DNA of 64,000 nucleotides. Source: Dorea_D hominis (GTDB lineage: Bacteria > Bacillota > Clostridia > Lachnospirales > Lachnospiraceae). The stretch spans positions 1-64,000 of the forward strand of contig NZ_JACOOY010000010.1 of assembly GCF_014287705.1 (NCBI RefSeq). The letters run 5' to 3'. Below the pieces are notes generated by a model. It was not told where the DNA came from. It did no database searches and worked only from the letters and a program-made list of their open reading frames with translations. The stretch's first letter is position 1, and each line of letters starts with the position of its first letter. A program made the translations under genes and the position numbers. Positions 33,279 to 40,623 of this stretch are shown here, one piece after another.

Positions 33279-35213
33279 TCACTTTCGTGTATCTGCAGTT
33301 GTTTCTTCTTTATCTGTCGGCTGCGTCTTATCCGATGAATCCGGCTTATCTGTGGAACCTGGTTTGTCTGATGAATCCGGCTTATCTGTGGAGCCCGGCT
33401 TGTCTGTGGAGCCCGGCTTATCTGTGGAACCCGGTTTGTCTGATGAATCTGGCTTATCTGTAGAACCTGGTCTATCCGGTTTCTCAGAGTTTCCTGTCGC
33501 CGGAAGTGTTTCCCGCTTTGTCTCGCCACACCGCTTACATGTATACTCTACATATCCATTTTTCGTCGCTGTAGGCTCCACGCGGGATGTCTCTTTATAA
33601 CTGTGTCCCTGTTCAATAATCTCGCCGTCTCTCCAGACTGCACAATAACCGGATAATGTTCCTTCTGTTGTCGCTGTCACACCGACGTCTTTTCCATAAG
33701 CAACTGTATAGCGGAGCACGATCTTCTCTCCACCGTTTAACTTCCATGCAGACATTGCCTTACCCGGGCAGTAACTTCCGTTTATGAAATACAACCATCC
33801 CGAACCTCTTGTGAAATCAAATTCGCTCAGCCGGTCTCTGGAGCCCGGCGAAGTAAACGTAATACCATCACGCTTCAGCAATTTTTCCAGTCGTTCTCCA
33901 ATCTTACAACCTTTAAATGCATCCGCGCGGGCAATGCTGCTCAGATAAAATTCCTGTTTTACAGAACCGCCGGAATTATAAGCATACCCGTAATCATCCA
34001 GCATTTTCAGCACCGCTTCTGCCGCCGTATCTCCGGCTTTTACATCTACCGTTCCTTCTTCTACAACGCCACATTCCACGGTTGTCGCGTCAATAACAAC
34101 CGAAACGCTTCCGATTTTCTCATCTTTATTATGATACTGGTAGCGAAGCTTATATTCCACATACTTGGAATTGCCGTCTTTGTCCCACGCAAGCACTGTG
34201 ATCACATGGTCGGAAGTATCGCCCACATTCGGACGTTTAAACTGTAATTCATATTCATATACACCACTGCCGGTCGGATTTGTCACTTCTTTTCCATCCA
34301 TGATTACACGGATCGCATTCGAATAAATACGTTTTTCTTCCCATGTTTTCGCACTGACTGTAAATGTAAATTCCGATGTATGGATCGTATTTAATCCGTC
34401 ATCCAGATTTGTCTCTATCAATGGCGGATGCTTTCCTACTGTCGGATTATTTTTATCTGCCTTATCTGCCTCATAATCGACCACTGCCTGCACCCAGTCA
34501 CGGTTTCCTTTTTCATCCGTATAGTAAATGGTAATAACATTTTTACCATGCTTTAATGTTGCCTGATAATCTTTCTGATTTTCTGACTTCAGCCAGGTTC
34601 CGTTGCCGGTATCATTCTCATGCTTGTAATTTACTTTTATCTTCGCGTCTACATCAGACTTCGAATAATATGCATAAAAATCCAGCTTATCTTCTGTAAG
34701 CTCCGAATAAGTGATTGTCCGGCTGTAAAGATCCGTCACCAGTTTCCCGTCTTTGTTTCCGGTATTATCTCCGTTATCCGGCTTTTTCAGATTATGTTTT
34801 CCACTGTCTGCATCATTATCTCCATTCGGATTCTTCCCCGGAACTTTATCGTCCGGTTTGCCATTATCACCCTTTGTCTCCTGGTTTCCTTGCTGTTTCT
34901 GCGCTTTTGAACCAGAAGATTTCTTTGTCTTTTTCTGTTTCTTCTGTGTGGTGTTCTCTTTTGACATCTCCTGCGTCTTCGTCCCGGAACCATTTCCGTT
35001 CTTCTGCGCTTTGTCATCGGTTCCATTTTTTAACTGTTCTTTTTTCTTACCTGACTGACCGCCGGTTCCGAAATTCGTCTTTAACTTTGTTGTCTTATCC
35101 GAAATCGGATTATTCGGTTTCACAGTCCGCCCCGGCAGCATCCACAAAAGTGCAACAATCAGAAGAAACGGAAGGATACCTGTCAACAGTTTTTTTATTC
35201 GTTTCTTATCCAT
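33279..35213 (-). CDS. Secreted/membrane-anchored DUF4430 protein with Lys/Asn-rich linker and STDKP repeats
   Basis: A 644-residue exported protein whose ATG directly follows the stop codon of the S-component gene. One hydrophobic helix at residues 8-26 serves as signal or anchor. Residues about 30-160 are Lys/Asn/Gly/Gln-rich and disordered. Beta domains follow, then a DUF4430 domain at about 365-505 (VDVKAGDTAAEAVLKMLDDY, then GSGWLYFINGSYCPGKAMSA). After it comes a Cys-pair module (YTCKRCGETKRETLPATG) and a tail of STDKPG/SSDKPD repeats. The LPATG is not followed by a membrane segment, so it is not a sortase signal. Position between the ECF genes and the alpha-barrel lipoprotein suggests a cobalamin-binding surface partner. 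Confidence 0.82.
   Translation of the reverse strand: MDKKRIKKLLTGILPFLLIVALLWMLPGRTVKPNNPISDKTTKLKTNFGTGGQSGKKKEQLKNGTDDKAQKNGNGSGTKTQEMSKENTTQKKQKKTKKSSGSKAQKQQGNQETKGDNGKPDDKVPGKNPNGDNDADSGKHNLKKPDNGDNTGNKDGKLVTDLYSRTITYSELTEDKLDFYAYYSKSDVDAKIKVNYKHENDTGNGTWLKSENQKDYQATLKHGKNVITIYYTDEKGNRDWVQAVVDYEADKADKNNPTVGKHPPLIETNLDDGLNTIHTSEFTFTVSAKTWEEKRIYSNAIRVIMDGKEVTNPTGSGVYEYELQFKRPNVGDTSDHVITVLAWDKDGNSKYVEYKLRYQYHNKDEKIGSVSVVIDATTVECGVVEEGTVDVKAGDTAAEAVLKMLDDYGYAYNSGGSVKQEFYLSSIARADAFKGCKIGERLEKLLKRDGITFTSPGSRDRLSEFDFTRGSGWLYFINGSYCPGKAMSAWKLNGGEKIVLRYTVAYGKDVGVTATTEGTLSGYCAVWRDGEIIEQGHSYKETSRVEPTATKNGYVEYTCKRCGETKRETLPATGNSEKPDRPGSTDKPDSSDKPGSTDKPGSTDKPGSTDKPDSSDKPGSTDKPDSSDKTQPTDKEETTADTRK
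33328..33476. repeat. Tandem 18-base repeat encoding STDKPG / SSDKPD units
   Basis: About eight imperfect 18-base units in frame at the end of the DUF4430 protein gene encode a Ser/Thr/Asp/Lys/Pro-rich stalk. Copy number is likely to vary between strains. Confidence 0.85.
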
Positions 35214-36017
35214 TTATTTCTCTCCCAGACTAAATTTTCTTCTGATCCTCATTAGTTTTCGCGTCCACGGTTCTGCTGCCAGATACAGCACAAGCGCCGT
35301 GCACACTCCATGACTGATATCAAAATACAAACTCTGTGCATAGGCAAGTCCGATTGTTTTCCAGTTGATCGGATCTACATATCCGATAATATATTGAAGG
35401 TTCATAAACCAGCCATAAGCAATTCCGCAGAAAAATCCGAACACACACAGCCGGACTGGTTTCTTTCTCTTTCCATGTTCATCTGTCTGCACCTGTCCTA
35501 CTGTACCAAATATACCGATCCGGTACAGAAGTCCGGTCACCAGACCGATCATCCCCCATGAAAACATCTGCCACGGTGTCCACGGTCCCTGCCCGAACAG
35601 AAAATTACTCAAAAGCGCCGCAAGCGCACCGGTAAGATATCCTGCTTTCGCACCAAATGCAATCGCCGTGATCATCACGATCGCCGTCACCGGCTTGAAA
35701 TTCGGAAGTGGTACTATGGAAAATGCCGCTCTTCCCACTACGCACATTGCCGCCATCAGAGCAACCGGCACGAGATCTCTCGCCTGTGCTTTTCTTTTAT
35801 CAAATGTCAGATAGAACGGTACCGATGTCAGAATCAGAAACAGCACTGCCAGCGCCAGATCTGAATTTTGCATGATCCAGTTCAGGAACGGCTTTCCTGC
35901 TTTTAAAGAAAGGAACGAAGGCGTACGCATCATCCATGTATAGCAAATAAGCGAAATAATAAGCAACAGACATGTGAAAATTGCTGCTATGTCACTTCTT
36001 CGTTTTGTCTTCTGCAT
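35214..36017 (-). CDS. ECF transporter S component, probably cobalamin-type (CbrT-like)
   Basis: A 267-residue membrane protein with about six to seven hydrophobic segments. The pattern VPVALMAAMCVVGRAAFSIV, then FKPVTAIVMITAIAFGAKAGYLTG, is typical of substrate-binding S components of energy-coupling-factor importers, and WTPWQMFSWGMIGLVTG follows. A hydrophobic N-terminal extension precedes the core. It lies between the fused ATPase gene and a DUF4430 gene and is read from a cobalamin-riboswitch leader. A corrinoid is therefore the most likely substrate; precursor or another cobamide is possible. The family name CbrT is inferred from context and not from a database match. Confidence 0.82.
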   Translation of the reverse strand: MQKTKRRSDIAAIFTCLLLIISLICYTWMMRTPSFLSLKAGKPFLNWIMQNSDLALAVLFLILTSVPFYLTFDKRKAQARDLVPVALMAAMCVVGRAAFSIVPLPNFKPVTAIVMITAIAFGAKAGYLTGALAALLSNFLFGQGPWTPWQMFSWGMIGLVTGLLYRIGIFGTVGQVQTDEHGKRKKPVRLCVFGFFCGIAYGWFMNLQYIIGYVDPINWKTIGLAYAQSLYFDISHGVCTALVLYLAAEPWTRKLMRIRRKFSLGEK

Positions 36018-36107
36018 ACGGGGTCCTCCTCTCCTTGATTTCTGTTCTCTTTGCCGGTAACTGCAAAGACTGCAAATGTATATTATTTTTTATAAACTTA
36101 TGCGTTT

Positions 36108-37781
36108 TCAAATTTCCATATGTGATAATACCGCACGCACAACTTCCTCGCACGTAATCGCCTCCGGAATTTCATTCCCGGCAATCTGGTTTGCCGCTGT
36201 TGTGTAGAAACGGTTTCCCGCAAAAAATGCGTGCGGCTCTCCTTCGGAGATCACCTGACCGTCGAACAATAAACCGCATCGATCGGCATAAGCTGCCGCA
36301 AATTCCAGATCGTGTGTTACAAGGAGAATCGCAATGCCACCCTGTGTCAATTTCTTCAGTAAGCCTGCAAGTTTCTTCTTAAGATATGCATCCAGACCTT
36401 TTGTTGGCTCATCCAGAAGCAGTATCTTCGCATCCAGAAGCAGTAACTTTCCAAGTGCCGCCCTCTGCATCTCACCTCCGCTTAAGTCATATGGATGCAT
36501 GGAAATCTTATCTGAAAGCTCCAGAAATTCTGCCATTTCTTTCGCACGTTCTACATCCTGTCCGGCACTTTCCAGAAGTTCTTCCCATACAGTATCATAC
36601 TGGAAAAGTACTTGCGGACTTTGCGGGAGCATGGCAATACGTTCTCCCTTTTCCCGGATTACTCTGCCTCGCCGCTCTTTTATAATTCCGGTCAGTATTT
36701 TTAATAATGTGCTTTTCCCAGCTCCGTTCCCGCCAAGAAGAGCAAACATTTCTCCTTTATATAAAGACAGATCCAGACTCCTTAAAATGTCCACTCCGCT
36801 TCTCTCATACCGGAACCAGACTTCCTTCGCACGCAGGACGATGTGTGAATCTTTTTTATCTGCTTTTCTTGTTCCGCTATATTTCATATCAGACTGTCTA
36901 TTACATCTGTCAGTCAGCACCTCCGCCAGAGCAAGTCTGCCATCCCGAATTGTAAGTGGCAACGGCTTCCCACTGTCATAGATTCCTCTTTTCTTTAATT
37001 CCTTAAATATCCGTACTGCTGCCGGAAGTCCTTCATAGATTCTTGATGTATGCTCATTGTTCTCCTCTTCCATTGAAAAGCTCAGCATCTCTGCCAGCTT
37101 CTGCGGTGTTTTCAGTGCTTTTTTCTTTCCATTTTCCATCAAAAGGACACGGTCTGCCATCAGAAATACTTCTTCCAGCCGGTGTTCACACAAAAGTACC
37201 GCAACGCCCAGCTCCCGATTGATCTTGTGAACCATCTGCAATAAATTAGATGCCGCCAGAGGATCCAGCATACTGGTCGGCTCGTCCAGGAGCAGAAGTT
37301 CCGGATTCATCACCATCACAGAGGCAAGATTTAACATCTGCTTCTGTCCACCGGATAATTCGCATGTCTTTCTGTGAAACAATGTCTCCATGCCGAAAAA
37401 GCTCGCCATCTCACTCACACGCCGGCGGATCGTCTGTACCGGCAATGCCGCATTTTCCAGTCCAAATGCCAATTCATGCCACACCGTATCCGTCACGATC
37501 TGATTGTCCGGATTCTGCTGCACATACCCAATGCGAAATGCACTGATCTGTTCGTCAAACTCCTGCAATGGCTTATTCTTATAATAAATATCTCCTGCAA
37601 ATTTTCCTGCCGGTTGCATCTGTGGTTTCGCCATCCGCAGAAGTGTTGTCTTTCCACATCCGGATGCCCCGCACACAACAAGAAACTCTCCTTCTCCCAT
37701 CGAAAAGGTAAGTTCATCTAACGCTTTTTGTTCCGCTTCCGGATAAGTAAAACCTACCCCTTCAAATCGTAAGAGTTCCAT
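36108..37781 (-). CDS. ECF transporter fused double ATPase (EcfA-EcfA')
   Basis: A 557-residue protein with two complete ABC ATPase halves. Half 1: Walker A GASGCGKT, signature LSGGQKQ, Walker B LLLLDEPTSMLD. Half 2: Walker A GGNGAGKS, signature LSGGEMQR, Walker B ILLLDEPTKGLD. The start is ATG 37779-37781 (MELLRFEGVGFTYPEAEQ) with GGAAGGAAG upstream; a longer in-frame reading of 51 codons lacks a ribosome site and would run well into the EcfT gene. With that start it overlaps EcfT by 28 bases. It powers vitamin import together with EcfT and the S component. Having a dedicated fused ATPase marks a group I ECF system not shared with other S components. Confidence 0.93.
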   Translation of the reverse strand: MELLRFEGVGFTYPEAEQKALDELTFSMGEGEFLVVCGASGCGKTTLLRMAKPQMQPAGKFAGDIYYKNKPLQEFDEQISAFRIGYVQQNPDNQIVTDTVWHELAFGLENAALPVQTIRRRVSEMASFFGMETLFHRKTCELSGGQKQMLNLASVMVMNPELLLLDEPTSMLDPLAASNLLQMVHKINRELGVAVLLCEHRLEEVFLMADRVLLMENGKKKALKTPQKLAEMLSFSMEEENNEHTSRIYEGLPAAVRIFKELKKRGIYDSGKPLPLTIRDGRLALAEVLTDRCNRQSDMKYSGTRKADKKDSHIVLRAKEVWFRYERSGVDILRSLDLSLYKGEMFALLGGNGAGKSTLLKILTGIIKERRGRVIREKGERIAMLPQSPQVLFQYDTVWEELLESAGQDVERAKEMAEFLELSDKISMHPYDLSGGEMQRAALGKLLLLDAKILLLDEPTKGLDAYLKKKLAGLLKKLTQGGIAILLVTHDLEFAAAYADRCGLLFDGQVISEGEPHAFFAGNRFYTTAANQIAGNEIPEAITCEEVVRAVLSHMEI

Positions 37782-38644
37782 GCTTTTTCTTCCTTCCATT
37801 GTATCAGTCCCGGGATTCCGAGAAGTATCAAAAATAAAACAAGAAACAAAATATTTGCTTTTTTGCTTCCTCCACTTTGTATCTGCGGGTAAAATTCCAT
37901 CGTCATACATCCCATGCCCCGAAGTACGAAACAAAAAATCACGATTACACCCACTATGCCTGAAAAGAAAATATCTTTTTGTTCAAACCGGAACAGATGA
38001 AATGTTGTTCTTTTTCGCAGTCCGTAACCTCTTGCTTTCATAGAATCCGCCTGCTCCACTACATTTTCCAGGCTCCACCCAAGCAGTACCGTAACTGTTT
38101 GCAGTGCGTCCTTTGTCCGTGAAAGTATCTGTTTCCACCCGCGCTCTTCTTCCATTCCTTTTAACATCTTCTGACTGTCACGGATCTCTTTCATTTTTTT
38201 AGTCAGATCCGGGATATAATTCCATGCCATTGTAATAAGGAGTGCGCTGGATGGAGCAATTTTCCCAAAAAGATAAAGAAATTTATCATTTGTCATCACT
38301 TTCTGATAACAGGCAAACCATAAAATAATCGCCGCCATCGACAAGCCCGATGTCAAACCATACCCAAACGCTTCCAGTGTGATCCACTGATTTCCAAGTT
38401 TGAATAACCGTGTCACACCTCTGTGATTCAGAAGCGGATTGACAACCGCTATAAAAAGCACAACTGGAAGCATCCATTTACACCACGAAAATGCACGTCT
38501 TCCTTCTATATTATATAGAAAAAACAGTGCACATGCACACGCCAGCACCATTGTCAGCGGATGATGGCAGAGAAAAAACAGTACCATCACTGCCACGAAA
38601 TATGAAAATAAACATGCCGGGTGTAATTCTTCAAAACTACTCAT
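37754..38644 (-). CDS. ecfT: ECF transporter transmembrane coupling subunit EcfT
   Basis: A 296-residue membrane subunit. The EcfT coupling helices carry the ATPase-contacting ARG motif in EQADSMKARGYGLRKR, preceded by a long helical stretch (MKEIRDSQKMLKGM). About six membrane spans flank this region. The gene overlaps the preceding lipoprotein gene by 8 bases and the ATPase gene by 28 bases, so the three are translated as a block. It transmits ATP-driven movement to the S component (35214-36017). Assignment is firm for the family; cobalamin as substrate comes from the riboswitch upstream. Confidence 0.9.
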   Translation of the reverse strand: MSSFEELHPACLFSYFVAVMVLFFLCHHPLTMVLACACALFFLYNIEGRRAFSWCKWMLPVVLFIAVVNPLLNHRGVTRLFKLGNQWITLEAFGYGLTSGLSMAAIILWFACYQKVMTNDKFLYLFGKIAPSSALLITMAWNYIPDLTKKMKEIRDSQKMLKGMEEERGWKQILSRTKDALQTVTVLLGWSLENVVEQADSMKARGYGLRKRTTFHLFRFEQKDIFFSGIVGVIVIFCFVLRGMGCMTMEFYPQIQSGGSKKANILFLVLFLILLGIPGLIQWKEEKAWNSYDLKG

Positions 38645-39188
38645 TCTTTTCCTTCCACTCTTTTGCTTTCTCTTTATCGGTTCCTTTCAGATCAGCACCA
38701 AGATCACAACTGTAATTCCATTGCACTTCATCGCCATCTTTTAATGTATATTCACCACAGCTTACTTTTGCATATTTGCCGTTCACACTGTACATCCAAC
38801 CGCTCCAACGTCCACCGTCCTGTTCATACAGGTTGCCGATTCCCTGAATATAGGCTGTCTTTTTGCCGCCGGAATATTCCATCTGTATTCCTTTGGCATC
38901 CTGCACTTCGCAGAGCAGATCAAACACGGAACTGCCCTTCTTCACCTGCATTTTTTCCTTTTTCAGCATGCAGCCATCTTTCGGCAACACACCTTTCCAC
39001 TTTTTCTGTTTTGTCAGACCCTTTTTAATCGCCGTATCACAACGGATTTCCACAGATACATCCATCTTTTCTTCACTGATCTTTGAAGATCCGGCTCTGT
39101 CCGGTGTCTCCTGTGCACATCCTGCCAGCAGCAGACAAACGCTCAATATCGCTGTGATTTTCCACAATTTCTGTTTTATTTTTATCAT
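38637..39188 (-). CDS. DUF4430 lipoprotein (transcobalamin beta-domain-like), first gene of the cobalamin operon
   Basis: A 183-residue lipoprotein with lipobox LLAGC (Cys24). The mature part holds a DUF4430 domain at about 85-165: SSVFDLLCEVQDAKGIQMEY, then GRWSGWMYSVNGKYAKVSCG and LKDGDEVQWNY. The W-x-Y-x-VNG and DGD-V-x-W-x-Y pattern is that of the C-terminal (beta) domain of transcobalamin and intrinsic factor. The tail is Lys/Glu-rich. It is the first gene behind a cobalamin riboswitch and overlaps ecfT, so it is likely an outer-face partner of the ECF transporter. Ligand binding is inferred from fold resemblance and regulation. Confidence 0.85.
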   Translation of the reverse strand: MIKIKQKLWKITAILSVCLLLAGCAQETPDRAGSSKISEEKMDVSVEIRCDTAIKKGLTKQKKWKGVLPKDGCMLKKEKMQVKKGSSVFDLLCEVQDAKGIQMEYSGGKKTAYIQGIGNLYEQDGGRWSGWMYSVNGKYAKVSCGEYTLKDGDEVQWNYSCDLGADLKGTDKEKAKEWKEKNE

Positions 39189-39305
39189 TTTTCCACCTTG
39201 TTCTTACTTTTTATCCTCAATATATCTGCCTGCCTCCTCTGCTTACAAACAAACTCATTCAGAATCAGACCTTCTAACCTGTTATAAACTATTATAAATA
39301 AGTAT

Positions 39306-39340
39306 AAAAAATAAGCCTCCGTCTTCATGCCTCCGGACTT
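39306..39340 (-). terminator. Imperfect terminator after the first cobalamin riboswitch
   Basis: AAGTCCG (39334-39340) can pair with CGGA-GG-CTT (39313-39321, two-base bulge), followed on the minus strand by ATTTTTT. It fits a transcriptional expression platform for the riboswitch, though the stem is short. The remaining leader to the ATG (39188) is about 120 bases with no other clear signal. Confidence 0.55.
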
Positions 39341-39349
39341 CTCTTTTAT

Positions 39350-39560
39350 GATCTCCAGATACCTGTATCCTGTCTCGCAGTTCCAACCTACTCACGTCCC
39401 TTCTCAAGAACCTCTCGTTCTCAATGGATCTGACGCTTTCGTCCTGATTACAGTAGGGATAAAGTCTGTGGCGGAATCTCACCGCATGTTCCTTGAAAAA
39501 TATAATAAGCCACTGCAAAATCTGTTCGGGCTTCTGTATTTTCCTGCATCTGTACAGACG
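39350..39560 (-). ncRNA. Cobalamin riboswitch (first copy, ahead of ECF operon)
   Basis: The minus strand contains CAAGGAACATGCGGTGAGAT followed by TCCGCCACAG, then CCCTACTGTAATCAGGACGA, a GAAGGGACGTGAGTAGG element and a B12-box-like GAGACAGGATACAGGTATCT. These occur in the order of the cobalamin riboswitch consensus. The closing stem P1 pairs 39546-39552 with 39356-39362. A clear promoter lies just upstream and a terminator-like hairpin downstream. The 39189-39743 gap is thus almost wholly regulatory. It controls the DUF4430 lipoprotein and ECF genes. Confidence 0.9.
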
Positions 39561-39588
39561 ACCATTTTCATTCTGTTAATCCATATGA

Positions 39589-39617
39589 ATCTTACTATCC
39601 CTGCCTGTGTTTGTCAA
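39589..39617 (-). promoter_or_regulatory. Promoter of the cobalamin uptake operon
   Basis: TTGACA (39612-39617), 17 bases, TAAGAT (39589-39594) on the minus strand, immediately before the riboswitch. Confidence 0.85.
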
Positions 39618-39681
39618 GCACACCACAGTTCCTGCCACCGACACTTTTCTCCGGCTGCTATGGCAACAGAGACGAGATAAC

Positions 39682-39731
39682 AAAAAGCAGAAGGACTTCC
39701 TGCCCACCGGACAGGCTGCCTTCTGCTTTTT
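39682..39731. terminator. Terminator after glcT
   Basis: The perfect 13-base arms AAAAAGCAGAAGG (39682-39694) and CCTTCTGCTTTTT (39719-39731) form a strong hairpin with T runs on both sides, 12 bases after the glcT stop codon. It insulates the PTS operon from the cobalamin operon. Confidence 0.92.
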
Positions 39732-39743
39732 ATTATTCCTATA

Positions 39744-40577
39744 TTATGATTCCTCACCCATGCTCACACGCTCAATGTGCATGGCAAGATAACCGATCTC
39801 CATATCTTCCAGAGTTACCCGGAGCGCCTTGCTCATATGTTCACAGACAGTCTTCGCCAGTGCATATGATTCTGGAAACTTATACTCTACATAATCATTC
39901 ATGTTAATTTTCAAAGATTCTCCGTTAAGCGCTCTTGCCACCATATATTTGACATGATTCATAAGACGGTTATAACTCAGTGAAATAATATTAATATGGA
40001 TACCTTTCTTTTCTTCAATCAGGGATACACACTCTCGCACAGCTCTCGCCATTTGCATCGAAACAGAAACCGACTCCTCTTCCAACGCAGAATGAATATG
40101 AAGCGCCACATAACCAACTTCATCATCATCGATCTCTATATTTTTTTCCTTTTTCAGCATCTCTTTCAGCATGCAGGCAATCTTAAATTCACTGTAAAAT
40201 AAAGCCTGTATATCTTCCGTCAATGGATTCGATATCTGCTCACCGCGTTTAATTCGCTCTACAGCAAATGCAATATGATCTGCCATCGGGAATAAAATAC
40301 TTCTGTCTACTTTTCCAAATTGTTCCTCCGCTGCATTCAGGATCTGATTCGCCATCTGAAAATACTCCGGTGCTACACTTTTGATCAAATCTGCCGCGTC
40401 ACCTTTAGAAGATGTTTCCTGCAGGGAATAAACGGTGCAGGTTTCCGGTTTCTCCATCCGTTCACCGATTTTTCTTCCAAATCCTGCTCCCTTCCCGAGT
40501 AGAACATATTCTTTCTGATCATTCAGGTCAATTACGATCACACCATTGTGATTTAACACTTTGCTAATACGATACAT
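39744..40577 (-). CDS. glcT: PTS transcription antiterminator, GlcT/LicT (BglG) family
   Basis: A 277-residue RNA-binding regulator. Residues 1-55 form the CAT RNA-binding domain (MYRISKVLNHNGVIVIDLND, then VLLGKGAGFGRKIG). PRD1 (about 65-170) and PRD2 (about 170-277) contain the regulatory histidines in VALHIHSALEE and LAMHIERVSMG. It closes the ptsG-ptsH-ptsI-glcT run. A GlcT-type RAT site and overlapping terminator lie in the ptsG leader (44896-44970), so the target is almost certainly the same operon. PTS phosphorylation of the PRDs would adjust its activity. The start follows AAGGTGG. Confidence 0.9.
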   Translation of the reverse strand: MYRISKVLNHNGVIVIDLNDQKEYVLLGKGAGFGRKIGERMEKPETCTVYSLQETSSKGDAADLIKSVAPEYFQMANQILNAAEEQFGKVDRSILFPMADHIAFAVERIKRGEQISNPLTEDIQALFYSEFKIACMLKEMLKKEKNIEIDDDEVGYVALHIHSALEEESVSVSMQMARAVRECVSLIEEKKGIHINIISLSYNRLMNHVKYMVARALNGESLKINMNDYVEYKFPESYALAKTVCEHMSKALRVTLEDMEIGYLAMHIERVSMGEES

Positions 40578-40623
40578 GTTTTCCCCACCTTTATCTGCCT
40601 TTGACAGATTTCCTTCACTATTC

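Noticed and set aside
33501..33515. LPATG as a sortase anchor in the DUF4430 protein at 33279-35213
   Set aside because: The motif is internal, part of a CxxC module ending ETLPATG, and is followed by Pro/Asp/Lys repeats, not by a membrane helix and basic tail.
33218..33529. Minus-strand 103-codon reading frame rich in QISRIHQTN repeats
   Set aside because: It is the repeat region of the DUF4430 gene read in another frame; repeats create open frames in all phases.
37782..37934. Longer start for the fused ECF ATPase
   Set aside because: The extra 51 codons lack a ribosome site, overlap ecfT extensively and precede the conserved ABC start.
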